Shown one piece after another: positions 1 through 7,854 of a stretch of 31,842 bases of DNA (position 1 is the stretch's first letter; each line of letters begins with the position of its first letter). The notes under the pieces were generated by a model. It made no database searches. It worked only from the letters and a program-made list of their open reading frames with translations, and had not been told where the DNA came from. Origin of the DNA: DASVXQ01 sp046727955 (GTDB taxonomy: Bacteria > Actinomycetota > CALGFH01); assembly GCA_046727955.1 (NCBI GenBank), contig JBKPDO010000232.1:1-31842 (forward strand), written 5' to 3'. A program made the translations under genes and the position numbers.

Positions 1-886
1 GGATCAGCAGGTCGGCGAAGATGAACGCGATCACCCCGCCAAAGCTGATCCCGCCGTTCCACAGCACCGCCGCCAGCGGGACGTTGCCGATCGAGCACAC
101 AAACGACGCCATCGACACCAACGGGCCGACCAGCGGTCCCCAAAGCTTGGCCAGCAGCGGGTGGTCGACCAGGAAGAACCCCTGCCAGAACGAGTCCGGC
201 ACCCAGGCGGCGACCGCCCCGGCGAGCAGCAGCCCGATGACGATGTCGCGCAGGATCGCCGCCCACTCCATCACAAACGAGTGGGCGATGGCGGTGAAGC
301 CCCGCGGCGAGCTGATGCGTGCCCACAGCGAGCCGTCGGTGACGGCCATGTCCATGCTGGCATGGCCCTCCATCTGGCCGCGCCGGCCCCGCTCGGCCTG
401 CCGGCGGGCCAGCGCCACCAGCCGGGGCCGCAGGAAGGCGCGAAACACCAGCGCCAGCAGCACCACCATGATCGGGCCGCCGACGAACTCGGCCAGCGTG
501 AACTGCCAGCCGATCAGCAGCGCCAGGATGACGCCCAGCTCGATCACCAGGTTGGTCGAGGCGATCTCAAACGCCATCGCGGCGGTGAAGTCGGCACCCT
601 TGCGGAAGATCGACCGGGCCAGCGCCACCGCCGCGTACGAGCAGGAGCTGGACGCCGCCCCCAGCCCACAGGCAACAGCGAGGGTTCGGGGGCGGTCGTC
701 GGGCAGCAGCCGGGTCATCTGGCGCTTGGACACCACCGACTGGACGACCGCCGACAGCGCAAAGCCCAGGATCAGCGCCCAGGTGATCTCCCAGGTCATC
801 CCGAACGCCAGCCGCAGCGCGTGCAGCAGCCCACTGCCGATGGTGCCGCCGCCGTTGGCGAGCACGGCGACTGCGTCCATGGCCAT
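1..886 (-). CDS. DUF318/ArsP-like permease, C-terminus cut by window edge
   Basis: This is an integral membrane permease of the UPF0718/ArsP (DUF318) type, a family linked to efflux of metal(loid)s or thiol-linked compounds; the substrate is unknown here. I translated it from the complement. It starts MAMDAVAVLANGGG, with GTG at 889 and ATG at 880 as alternatives, and runs off the left edge after about 295 residues. The block GLGAASSSCSYAAVALARS and the later block SIGNVPLAAVLWNGGISFGG occur almost unchanged in the permease at 23689-24876, so the two are clear paralogues. Several hydrophobic segments alternate with a charged loop near residues 150-190. It lies 19 nt downstream of the membrane protein at 906-1394 and is probably co-transcribed with it. 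No frameshift was seen in the visible part. Confidence 0.85.
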   Translation of the reverse strand, partial: MAMDAVAVLANGGGTIGSGLLHALRLAFGMTWEITWALILGFALSAVVQSVVSKRQMTRLLPDDRPRTLAVACGLGAASSSCSYAAVALARSIFRKGADFTAAMAFEIASTNLVIELGVILALLIGWQFTLAEFVGGPIMVVLLALVFRAFLRPRLVALARRQAERGRRGQMEGHASMDMAVTDGSLWARISSPRGFTAIAHSFVMEWAAILRDIVIGLLLAGAVAAWVPDSFWQGFFLVDHPLLAKLWGPLVGPLVSMASFVCSIGNVPLAAVLWNGGISFGGVIAFIFADLLI

Positions 887-905
887 CACCCGCGCGTGAT
901 CGTTG

Positions 906-1394
906 TCACATCGGCATCGAGTACTGGCTGCGGCGGTAGCCCATCAGCACCAGCATCGCCACGATCGTCGACGCGCAATAGCCCCCGCACTGCGCACTCT
1001 TGGTGACGCCGAACCAGACCAGGCACAGGAACGGCAGCGCCGGCAGCACCATCGCCGCCGCCATCTCGTAGGCGTCCTTCCACCCCATGCCCCGGTACCG
1101 CATCCAGGCCACCATCGGGATGCTCATGCCGGCGGCCATCGCCAGCAGGGCCTGCGTCGGGTACTGGATGGTCACCTGGTCCCACGTCTTGAGCCCCACG
1201 ATGGACACAAAGATGGCGCCGGTGGCGAACATCCCGACCGCCATGGCCGCGAGCATCTCCAGGAAGTGCCGCCAGAACGGGGACAGGTGTCGCTTGTGAC
1301 GGATCTTGGGTGCTCGGGTCTGCGCTGGGCGCACCTGCTGGACCGGCGCGGCCGCGGCGACGCGATCCTCCGCAGCGGTACGGGTCTGGGCCAT
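906..1394 (-). CDS. Small polytopic membrane protein upstream of permease
   Basis: This is a 162-residue integral membrane protein of unassigned function. The first ~35 residues are Ala/Arg/Gln-rich and probably cytoplasmic. They are followed by RHKRHLSPFWRHFLEML and four hydrophobic stretches at about 43-66, 80-97, 110-131 and 138-150. The layout (basic N-terminus, HFLEM-like entry into helix 1, MRYRGMGW loop) resembles small actinobacterial proteins sometimes annotated as FliP-like; I use that only as a description. A long purine-rich Shine-Dalgarno run (GGAGGAGGAGG) sits about 8 nt before the ATG. The permease gene starts 19 nt after its stop, which suggests a two-gene operon. A G/C-rich dyad at 1452-1470 lies in its upstream region. 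Confidence 0.7.
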   Translation of the reverse strand: MAQTRTAAEDRVAAAAPVQQVRPAQTRAPKIRHKRHLSPFWRHFLEMLAAMAVGMFATGAIFVSIVGLKTWDQVTIQYPTQALLAMAAGMSIPMVAWMRYRGMGWKDAYEMAAAMVLPALPFLCLVWFGVTKSAQCGGYCASTIVAMLVLMGYRRSQYSMPM

Positions 1395-1451
1395 GACGCC
1401 ACCTCCTCCTCCTCCTGCTTCTGCTTCTGCTTCGCTGGCGACGTCCTATCC

Positions 1452-1470
1452 GGGGTCTACCCCTGGGGGT
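1452..1470 (-). promoter_or_regulatory. Alternating GGGGT/ACCCC dyads, possible CsoR-type operator
   Basis: Three half-sites follow one another: GGGGT (1452-1456), ACCCC (1459-1463) and GGGGT (1466-1470), each separated by 2 nt. They form two overlapping palindromes about 60 nt upstream of the membrane protein/permease operon. CsoR/RcnR-family repressors bind G-tract palindromes of this general kind, and such permeases are often under metal or persulfide sensors. No csoR gene is in the window, so the assignment is inference. Confidence 0.35.
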
Positions 1471-1614
1471 GCGCGGGTGTCAGGGTCGAAGGTCCCGGCA
1501 AAGCGGGGGACCAACGGCCCCTGTTGCGGCGGCGGCCGCCGAGCCAGGCTGAACCACCATCGGGACCAGACCCGGGTTCCGGGGCCTGCAAGCTTGGGGA
1601 GGAGGTGGCTGGCG

Positions 1615-1752
1615 ATGCCGGTGTGGGGCATCACCCTGGTGATCATCGCTGCGGTGATCTGCTGCGGCCTGTGCACGTACGGGATCAGCACGGCGGTCCG
1701 TCGGGCAAGAAACCGCCGCGCGCTGGACGCACAGGCGCCGCGGCAGCCGTAG
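1615..1752 (+). CDS. Small single-pass membrane protein
   Basis: A 45-residue ORF starts MPVWGITLVIIAAVICCGL, with one hydrophobic segment at about residues 4-26, followed by a basic tail (RRARNRRAL). A good Shine-Dalgarno (GGGGAGGAGG, about 9 nt before the ATG at 1615) decides the start; the reading frame is open upstream, but that part does not look like protein. I do not recognise a family. It points away from the permease operon and could share its regulatory region. Confidence 0.5.
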   Translation: MPVWGITLVIIAAVICCGLCTYGISTAVRRARNRRALDAQAPRQP

Positions 1753-1897
1753 CCATCCCGGCCAGACCTCTCGCAGGTCTTGGCATCGTGCTTGCCTGGT
1801 TGGTGCTGGTCGGGTACGTGGGCCGGGATGGAGGGGGAACAGGCACGAGCTCCGGCGATCATGTGGGTGTCCAAGCCCATGACCAGTCCGGACCGCC

Positions 1898-2024
1898 GTG
1901 CCTGCCCCTCCATCGTCTCCCCTTCCTGCTGTTGCCCATCGGCTGGGCGTGCCCGCTGCGCTGGCACCCCACCACTGCCGTGACCTGCTCGACTCCCTCG
2001 CCCAGATCGCCGACCCACGCCACC
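1898..2024 (+). pseudogene. ISAs1-family transposase, 5' remnant
   Basis: The frame from the ATG at 1898 reads like the N-terminus of an ISAs1 (H-repeat-associated) transposase. It has a short leader, then CRDLLDSLAQIADPRHRLG; members of the family have an L-x-D-x-L-A-x-(I/V)-x-D-P-R motif near residue 30. Homology stops abruptly after the DPRH motif, where the sequence passes into an ABC ATPase coding region in another frame. No catalytic part or terminal repeat remains. It is best read as an insertion-sequence scar that removed the front of the ABC gene. Confidence 0.55.
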
Positions 2025-2025
2025 G

Positions 2026-2396
2026 ACTCGGAGGTACAACAACTGGTCGACCACGTGGTGATCATCAGCCAGGGCCGGCTGGTCCGCCAGGGGACGCTGG
2101 CCGAGCTGGCCGACCTGCGGGCGGGGGTGTCGGTCCACACCCCGCAGGCCGCCGAGCTGCGCGCCGCGCTTCAGCGGGCCACCGCGAACGGGGCCCGGAT
2201 CGAGCAGACCGGGCCGGACAGCCTGCGCGTCACCGGCATCGCGCCCGCCGAGGTCGGCCACCTCGCCTGCGTCGAGGGGCTGGAGCTGCACCAGCTCACC
2301 CCCCAGCGCGGCGACCTCGAACAGGTCTTCTTCGCGCTCACCGCCCAGCCCAGCCAGAACCAGGAACCGGCCCACCTGTTTGAGGAGGTGCGCTGA
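2026..2396 (+). pseudogene. ABC transporter ATP-binding protein, 3' fragment
   Basis: Only the C-terminal ~120 residues of an ABC-2 type exporter ATPase remain. SEVQQLVDHVVIISQGRLV is the region just after the switch-histidine area, and the regulatory C-terminal domain ends DLEQVFFALTAQ, as in DrrA-like ATPases. Walker A, signature and Walker B motifs are absent because the gene is joined near 2024 to an ISAs1 transposase remnant. The frame stays open upstream, but that extension is not ABC-like. The permease gene starts 1 nt after its stop, the normal arrangement for the intact pair. The fragment cannot bind ATP. Confidence 0.75.
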
Positions 2397-2397
2397 C

Positions 2398-3157
2398 ATG
2401 CCGCGCCTGATCGTGCCGAGTTCCACAAGCTGACAACCACCCGGCTATGGCTGTGGCTGCTGGCCGGCGCGATGGCGCTGACCGCGCTGTACGCCAGCCT
2501 GGCGATCGCCTTCGCCGACACCCCCGACACCTGGACACCGCCGCTGTCCAGCCCGGCGGGGCAGCGCACGCTGTTCTCCATCGCCGCCGGCGGGGCAGGC
2601 TGCTGGCCGTGCTGGCGGCCATCGGCCTCACCGGCGAGTTCCGCCACAGCACCGCAACCACAACGTTCCTGGCCACGCCCCGCCGCGGCCGGGTGGTCGG
2701 GGCCAAGCTGGTCACCTATGGCCTGGTCGGCGTCGGCTACGCCGTGGCCTGCATCACCACGATCGTGGCGATCGCGCTGCCCTGGCTTGCCGCCAAGCAC
2801 GTCCACGTGTCGCTGGCCGGCAACGGCATCCCCGCCACCATGGCCAGCGTCATCGCCGCGGTCGCCATCTTCGGCATGGTCGGGGTGGGACTGGGGGCGC
2901 TGCTGCGCGACCAGGTCGCGACCGTGGTCGGGCTGCTGGTCTACCTGTTTGTGGCCGAGCCCATCGTCACCCGCATCCCGGCGCTGCGCAGCTGGACGAT
3001 CTACCTGCCCGGCGAGGCGAAGAATGCGCTCACGCAGGTGTCGCTGACCAACCAGCAGTTTCTGCAGCCGTGGCAGGGCGGCCTGCTGTTCGCCTGCTAC
3101 GGCCTGGCGTTCGCCTTGGCCGGCACGCTCCTCACCGTCCGCCGCGACGTGACCTGA
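2398..3157 (+). pseudogene. ABC-2 type transporter permease with two frameshifts
   Basis: This was the membrane subunit partner of the ATPase fragment just upstream. The ATG at 2398 follows a GAGGAGG site, but the start frame stops after 11 codons. The coding sequence continues in two successive frames: about 2413-2600 (AEFHKLTTTRLWLWLLAGA and on), then about 2600-3157 (LLAVLAAIGLTGEFRHSTA to the end TVRRDVT). Each switch is a loss of one base. Joined, the product is about 253 residues with about six membrane segments, normal for ABC-2 permeases, so no large part is missing. With its ATPase truncated, the transporter is very probably non-functional even if the frameshifts are sequencing errors. 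Confidence 0.75.
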
Positions 3158-3238
3158 CCGCAGCCGACCGGTGGCGGAACACCGCTGCTGGAGGGCTGCG
3201 GCTTGGGCCTGAGCGCCATCCCGCGCGAATTGCCACCG

Positions 3239-3985
3239 TCAGGGGACGCGCTGGCGCAGGACGCGGAGCCATTCGTGGTCTTGCTGCAGGGCGAGCCGCC
3301 GGCGCACGACGGGGTTGTCAATGGCCTGGCAGGCGTGGCAGCCGATCGCCTCGAGCTGGGCGCGGCGGTCGACGTCGAGCACGAAGTCGACCGCGCCGGG
3401 ATCGCGGCCCACGAAGGTGGTGCCGAGCTCGTGGTTGAGCGCGTCGGCGATGGCGCGGGGAAGCGCCCAGGCGAGCACCGTGCGGTCCAGCGTGGCCGCG
3501 GCGGCGAGCGCGGCGTCGGTTGCCGCCTGGTGGTCGGGATGCCCGGTGATCCCGCCGTGGTCGAACACCAGCAGACCGTCCGCCGCGATGTCGGTGGCGG
3601 CCCGCAGGACGTGGGCGGCAAGCTCGCCTGGGGGCTGGGCGGCGAGGGCACCGTCGGGATAGTCGAGCAGCTCGACCCGGCTGACGCCGAGCACCTGGGC
3701 GGCGGCGCGGAGCTCCTGGGCGCGGATGGTGGCCAGCTCGCCGATGACGCCGTGCAGCGTGGACGCCTCGCCGTGGGTGAAGCACAGCACCCCGGTCCGG
3801 CTGCCCGCCTTGGCGAGCGCGCCGAGGACCGCGCCCAGACCAAAGGACTCGTCGTCGGGGTGCGCGCACACGGCGAGCACCCGCTCGATCCGGGGCGGCG
3901 CGTGGCTGGCCTGCCGACGGCCGGGGTGGGTGAGGGGGCTTGCGGGACGGGCCGGCGCCGAGGGTGCGCCACGAGCGGGCATCAT
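3239..3985 (-). CDS. PIG-L family deacetylase
   Basis: This is a zinc-dependent N-acetylglucosamine-type deacetylase of the PIG-L/MshB/BshB superfamily, 248 residues. The metal-binding signature AHPDDES is at about residues 39-45 and the second HPDH motif at about 144-147 (ITGHPDHQAAT), both intact. In actinobacteria, members deacetylate GlcNAc-inositol (mycothiol pathway), mycothiol conjugates or other sugars; the exact substrate cannot be read here. I chose the ATG at 3985 because it overlaps the stop of the upstream YkoF-like gene by 4 nt, suggesting coupled translation. It is the last gene of the DsrE/SQR/methyltransferase operon. A thiol-related role would suit that setting but is inference. 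Confidence 0.85.
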   Translation of the reverse strand: MMPARGAPSAPARPASPLTHPGRRQASHAPPRIERVLAVCAHPDDESFGLGAVLGALAKAGSRTGVLCFTHGEASTLHGVIGELATIRAQELRAAAQVLGVSRVELLDYPDGALAAQPPGELAAHVLRAATDIAADGLLVFDHGGITGHPDHQAATDAALAAAATLDRTVLAWALPRAIADALNHELGTTFVGRDPGAVDFVLDVDRRAQLEAIGCHACQAIDNPVVRRRLALQQDHEWLRVLRQRVP

Positions 3986-4245
3986 GGTGCCTGCGCGTCG
4001 CCTGCCGAGCTGGCGCAGGCGTTGGAGACGGTGGCCTCCAGCACGCAGGCGCCGGTGGCGGCCGCCGCGAACGCGTCGGCCAGCGCGGCGAACACCACCT
4101 GGGCTGGGCCGCGCACCAGGCTGCTCATCGGGCCGATCTGCGGGTCGAGCCCGTGGGCCCGCATGGCCTGCAGCGCGGCGGCGATCGGTGGGCCAAGCCG
4201 CTGGAGCCCCAGCGGATACAGCGAGAACTGGCAGGTGACCTCCAT
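3982..4245 (-). CDS. YkoF-like thiamine/HMP-binding domain protein
   Basis: An 87-residue protein starts MEVTCQFSLYPLGLQ and contains IGPMSSLVRGPAQVVFAAL. This is the pattern of the small ferredoxin-like YkoF/MTH1187 family, which binds thiamine or its pyrimidine precursor. It has no signal peptide or membrane segment and is likely a soluble cytoplasmic dimer. A good Shine-Dalgarno (AGGAG) 5-6 nt before the ATG at 4245 fixes the start, and the methyltransferase stop codon is 2 nt upstream. It is also open in frame with the first part of the methyltransferase, so automatic callers may wrongly fuse the two. Its role beside a flavoprotein and a methyltransferase is unclear. Confidence 0.7.
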   Translation of the reverse strand: MEVTCQFSLYPLGLQRLGPPIAAALQAMRAHGLDPQIGPMSSLVRGPAQVVFAALADAFAAAATGACVLEATVSNACASSAGDAQAP

Positions 4246-4247
4246 GG

Positions 4248-4953
4248 CTAGCTCCTGTCGACCACGAGGAGCTGGTAGGCGCCCAGCCAGGGCAGCGGGC
4301 GGCCGAGCACCTCGAGCAGCGGCCCGACAACGGCAAGGCCGGGAACCGCCGACGGCGCGTCCAGCACGGCCTGCAGGCGGGCGGTCCCGTGAGCGCTGCC
4401 CGGCGCCAGCAGCCGTCGGCGGGTGAGCAGATGGGCGTGGCGCCAGGGCGGCCGGCGCAGGCGGCGGCGGTGGGCCCAGGCCCCAGGGGCTGGCCCGGTT
4501 GAGCGCGGCCACCAGCAGCCGCCCGCCGGGCCTGGTGACGCGGGCCAGCTCGGCCACGACCCGGGCGGGGTCGTCGACGAACTCCAGCACGGTGAGCGCC
4601 ACCGTGAGGTCGAAGGCGCCGGTGGCAAACGGCAGCCGCTGCCCGTCGGCGACCAGCCGCGGGCCGGCGAGGTTGGCGGCGGCGACCGTAAGCATGTCGG
4701 GGTCGAGGTCGACGCCGACCACCCTGGCCCCTGCCCGTTGGATCGCGCCGGTGAGGCGGCCGGTGCCACACCCCACGTCCAGGACCCGCGCCCCGCCCAG
4801 GGCCCCGGCGGCTTCGAGCACGGCGGCGGACTCGACCGCGAAGGCGTAGCGGCCCCACGGCGCCTGGAACCAGGCGTCGTAGTCGGCCGCGGCGACCGAC
4901 GACCGTCCGGTCGGTGGTCTCGGGTGGTCGGCTGCAGGCGCGGTCAGGCCCAT
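4248..4953 (-). CDS. Class I SAM-dependent methyltransferase, one frameshift
   Basis: Methyltransf_11-type SAM methyltransferase. Motif I is VLDVGCGTGRLTG (about residue 55-67), followed by VVGVDLDPDML and the post-motif ARVTRPGGRLLVAALNRASP. After LNRASPWGL (near 4480) homology leaves the opening frame and resumes in another: RRRLRRPPWRHAHLLT, ending in GAYQLLVVDRS with the stop at 4248. This is consistent with a single-base indel in a G/C-rich stretch. Joined, it is about 235 residues, normal for the family. The start at 4953 overlaps the end of the SQR-like gene by 10 nt. The substrate is unknown; metabolite methyltransferases of this class often sit with heavy-metal or sulfur genes. Confidence 0.75.
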
Positions 4954-6098
4954 CGTCGCAGCCAGTACTGCTCGAAGGCGACCTTGGCCAGGTGCCAGCG
5001 CCGCCCGGGGCGGCGCAGCCGGATCGCTGGGGCGTCGGCGGCGTAGAAGTCGCCGCCGGCGAACGCGGCGCGCCCGTCGCCGAGCTCGACAAAGCAGGCG
5101 CCCGTGCCGTCAAACCGGGCGGTGGGGGCGCGGCCGGCCAGCTCGGCGGCGAGGTTGGCGGCCACGACCGCGGCCTGGGCCTCGGCGAAGACGCCGGCCT
5201 TGGGCAGCAGCTTGCCACCGGCGATCGGGATGGCGGTCGCGTCGCCAACCGCATGGACACCCTCCGCGGTGGTGGCCAGGCGCTGGGGGTCGACGGGCAC
5301 GAACCCGCCGTCGGCGGCCAGCCCGCTTGCCCGCAGCACCTCCGGCGGGCGGTGTGGGGGAACGCCAAGCAGCAGGTCATAGCCGGCGCGGTCGCCGCTA
5401 GCCAGGACCAGCTCGCCGGCGGCCGGGTCGACCCGCTCGACGGGTTGCTGGGGGTGCAGCGTGATGCCCCGCGCGGCGAGCATCGCGGCCAGGGCGCCGC
5501 CCAGGACCGGCCCGGCGGTCGGCATCGGGTACGGCTCCGGGGTGTACAGGTCGATCGTGGTGCGGTCCCGCACGCCCCGGCGGCGCAGCAGCGCCTCGGC
5601 CAGGAACGCCGCCTCGTAGGGGGCGGCCGGGCACTTGTAGGGCAGCCGGGAGACGACCACGGCCAGGCGGCCGCCGTCCAAGCGGCCAAGCGCGTCGCGG
5701 GCCCCGGCGGCGCCCTCCAGCGTATAGACGTTGTGGGCCGCCTGCGCAAAGCCGGGCAGCGCCTGGGGTGCCAGCTCGGCGCCGAGGGCGACCACCAGCC
5801 GGTCAAAGCCGAGCTCGGCCTGGGAGGTCTTGACCGTGCGGTGCGCGGGGTCGATGCCCAGCACCTCCGCCTGGAGGACCTCGACGCCGGCCCGGCGCAG
5901 CCTGTGCCGGTCGCGGCTGACCTGTTCGGGGCGGCGGGCGCCAGTCATCACCCACAGAAACGACGGCGCGAACCGGAAGGTGGGGCTGCGGTCGACGAGC
6001 ACGACGCGGTCCCCAGCGGCCAGGGAGCGGCGCAGGCGGCGCGCTGCCACCAGCCCGCCGGTGCCCCCGCCCAGGACGACCACGGCGCGGCCTGCCAT
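4944..6098 (-). CDS. Sulfide:quinone oxidoreductase-like FAD protein (copy 1)
   Basis: A 384-residue flavoprotein of the pyridine nucleotide-disulfide/SQR superfamily. The N-terminal FAD-binding GGGTGGLVAARRL lies at about residues 10-22, a second dinucleotide region near 140-150 (LAVVVSRLPYKCPAAPYE), and the C-terminal FAD contact GVHAVGDATAIPI near 292-304. It ends KVAFEQYWLRRW, typical of SQR-like proteins. Cys residues in YKCPA and in ACFVELG fit the positions of redox cysteines in the family. Such enzymes move electrons from sulfide or persulfides to quinone at the membrane face. A GAGGAGG site 7 nt before the ATG supports the start. DsrE ends 27 nt upstream, so sulfur chemistry is likely. 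A second copy is at 8345-9499. Confidence 0.85.
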   Translation of the reverse strand: MAGRAVVVLGGGTGGLVAARRLRRSLAAGDRVVLVDRSPTFRFAPSFLWVMTGARRPEQVSRDRHRLRRAGVEVLQAEVLGIDPAHRTVKTSQAELGFDRLVVALGAELAPQALPGFAQAAHNVYTLEGAAGARDALGRLDGGRLAVVVSRLPYKCPAAPYEAAFLAEALLRRRGVRDRTTIDLYTPEPYPMPTAGPVLGGALAAMLAARGITLHPQQPVERVDPAAGELVLASGDRAGYDLLLGVPPHRPPEVLRASGLAADGGFVPVDPQRLATTAEGVHAVGDATAIPIAGGKLLPKAGVFAEAQAAVVAANLAAELAGRAPTARFDGTGACFVELGDGRAAFAGGDFYAADAPAIRLRRPGRRWHLAKVAFEQYWLRRWA

Positions 6099-6125
6099 AG
6101 GGTGCCTCCTCGGGTAGCTGCCCGG

Positions 6126-6476
6126 TCAGAAGGTGACGACCTTGTCGGCCCACGCGGTCCACTCGGCGAGCTCGTCCAGGCCGGAGCGCCGTGCGCCCTT
6201 GCTCAGGTGCTCGTCGTCGATGCCGCGGGCGTCCATGCAGGTGCCGCAGCAGCCGATCTCGGCGCCGTGGCGCGCGGCGGAGCCGATCATGCGGTCCAGG
6301 TGGTAGTAGCCCTCGGGCACCTTCTGGCCGGCCATGGCGCAGGTGACGGCGTCGCCGATGAGAAACACCCGCACCTGGCTGTCGTCGCGGTGGGTGAGCG
6401 CCCCGGCCAGGCGCAGCCCGTTGTAGGACCGTTCGGTGCCGTAGGCGGGGTCGTTGAGGATCAGCAGGGTCCGCAC
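6126..6476 (-). CDS. DsrE/DsrF-like sulfur-relay family protein
   Basis: A soluble protein of about 116 residues with the DsrE/TusD fold: beta strand TLLILNDPAYGTERSYNGLR, then VRVFLIGDAVTCAMAGQK, then IGCCGTCMDARGI. The cysteines in the CCGTCMDARG motif are the probable sulfur carriers. Family members pass sulfane sulfur or guard persulfides, which suits the SQR-like gene directly downstream. I prefer GTG at 6476 because GAGGAG lies 8 nt upstream; GTG at 6485 or the distant ATG at 6524 are less likely. The CAATG-N10-CATTG dyad at 6507-6526 sits in its leader. This gene appears to start the operon. Confidence 0.8.
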   Translation of the reverse strand: MRTLLILNDPAYGTERSYNGLRLAGALTHRDDSQVRVFLIGDAVTCAMAGQKVPEGYYHLDRMIGSAARHGAEIGCCGTCMDARGIDDEHLSKGARRSGLDELAEWTAWADKVVTF

Positions 6477-6506
6477 CGTCGTCACTCCTCGCTTCCTCGA
6501 ATCCTC

Positions 6507-6526
6507 CAATGCTCTTTGGAACATTG
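6507..6526. promoter_or_regulatory. CAATG-N10-CATTG inverted repeat before dsrE-like operon
   Basis: Perfect 5-bp arms (6507-6511 and 6522-6526) separated by 10 bp lie about 30 nt upstream of the DsrE start, in a locally AT-rich patch unusual for this window. Position and symmetry suit a repressor site for the sulfur operon. The arms are short, so chance is possible. Confidence 0.3.
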
Positions 6527-6658
6527 TGGCGGGTTCCGCTCACGCGCGGCAGGGACGTTGGGCCCGAGCCTGTGGGGGCCCTTCGACCTCCCGGCCTCGA
6601 AGGCACGGGTCACGGCTCAGCCGGGCACGGACCCGGGGAGACAGCCGAGATGGCCAGC

Positions 6659-6821
6659 TCACCGCTCGGCCGGGTCGTCCTCCCGGACGGTCGGCACCTC
6701 GCCCCGGAGGGCGTCGAGCTCTTGGCGGTGACGCTGGGCCCATGCGTTGCCGGCCCGCAGTAGGGGGCAGCCAGACGCCGAGCACGACGCCCGCAAGCAT
6801 CCACAGGACGTCGCCGATCAT
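6659..6821 (-). CDS. Small membrane-anchored protein, homopolymer frameshift
   Basis: The ATG at 6821 (preceded by GGAAAGGG) opens MIGDVLWMLAGVVLGVWLP, a single hydrophobic segment. If one C is removed from the run of five C around codon 20, the frame continues as LLRAGNAWAQRHRQELDAL and ends at the TGA at 6659-6661. This gives a 53-residue protein with a membrane anchor and a short charged helical tail. Without the correction the frame reads into Arg/Pro-rich nonsense. The neat repair suggests a sequencing error in the C-run rather than decay. I recognise no family. It lies upstream of the DsrE operon on the same strand. Confidence 0.45.
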
Positions 6822-6994
6822 CGCCCACCCTTTCCGGGCTGAGGCTCCAACACCGGCGCGGTCGTTCTGGCTCATCGCCTCAGCCGACCTCCACAGGCAG
6901 CCCGGCCAACCGCCATTCGGGGAGCCGGTCGGCCAGGCGGCGGGCCGGAACCCATTGGCGCGCAGGATCGTCAGGGCCTCGGGGCGAACACGCA

Positions 6995-7585
6995 GTACGG
7001 GCCCCCGGCTGTTCGACACCGCCTGGTGGAGCCCCGCCAACCTGCTCGCCCTGCTCACGCTCGTCCCACCAGGGCAGCTCCTGTTCGGCTCCGACGCCCC
7101 TACGGCACCGCCGCCGCGGCGACCGTCGCCATCCGCTGCGCCCTGCACGCCGGCCTGGCCCCCGAGCAGATCGCCGCCATCGCGGGCGGCCAGCTGCGAC
7201 GGCTGCTCGCCGGCGACGATCGGCTCGACCTCGGCCCACCGCCGCCCCAACCAGCGCCGCCAACCCGCTGCTGCTGGAGCGCGTCTTCGTCCTGCTCGCC
7301 GCCGCGCTCGGACGGATGATGCAAGGCCACCCCGGCGGCGAGCTGCTCGAGCTCGCCCGCCAAGGCTGCCAGGTCGACCCCGACACCCCTGCGGCCTTAC
7401 CCCTGGCCTCGATCGCCGAGCTGCTGGACCGCCGCGCCCGCTACGCACCAAGCGCCGCCCCGCTCGACGGACCCCGGCAGCGCCGGGTTCCACCTGGTCG
7501 CCGTCGCCGCAGCCGTCGCCCGCGCCCCAACCGCGCCCCTGCCACCGCCGACCGGCCACGCGCGGGAAGCAACAGCAGCGGCTGA
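6995..7585 (+). pseudogene. Amidohydrolase family, 5'-truncated and frameshifted
   Basis: Remains of a metal-dependent amidohydrolase (TIM-barrel) are spread over four frame segments. RLFDTAWWSPANLLAL then QLLFGSDAP is the last barrel strands with the catalytic Asp. PYGTAAAATVAIRCALHAG then IAGGQLRRLLAGDD is the C-terminal helix region. NPLLLERVFVLLAAALGRM is a further C-terminal helix, and GFHLVAVAAAVARAP follows in another frame. The N-terminal HxH metal motif is missing and nothing recognisable precedes 6995. Several indels plus truncation make a working product very unlikely. It is unrelated in detail to the intact amidohydrolase at 25881-27572. Confidence 0.6.
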
Positions 7586-7819
7586 ACCAACGAGAGCCCG
7601 CCCGGCTGCCGGCTGCCGGCTGCGCACAAAGCGCAACAATCCGCCGCGCCAGACCACTTGGACGGCACGCACGTCCGAGCCGAAACCGCCACCGGCCAGG
7701 CCACCGCGGGACCCCGATGCGCCTCCACGTCCAAGCCGACCCGCAAGGGTAAGCGGCGTTCCCACACCGAGAGGCCCCACCTCCATGGTTGCGACGTGGT
7801 TGTTCTCAGTGCGGGAGGT

Positions 7820-7854
7820 GAACCCCCGGGTTGCCGGTCAGCGCCCGGGGGTTC
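7820..7854 (-). terminator. Strong hairpin at the end of the SQR/DUF1641 operon
   Basis: A perfect 11-bp G/C-rich stem (GAACCCCCGGG at 7820-7830 with its complement at 7844-7854) surrounds a 13-nt loop holding the DUF1641 stop codon. No T-run follows on the minus strand, so it may act as a GC-rich actinobacterial terminator or as mRNA 3'-end protection. Confidence 0.55.

Noticed and set aside
1409..1438. Short CTTCTG/CCTCCT repeats near the membrane protein start
   Set aside because: They coincide with the extended Shine-Dalgarno and its leader on the minus strand; nothing suggests a separate repeat element.
3239..5806. An 855-codon open frame on the minus strand
   Set aside because: Only its last 248 codons encode a real protein (PIG-L). 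The rest is a Arg/Pro/Ala-rich shadow of the SQR and methyltransferase genes in another frame.
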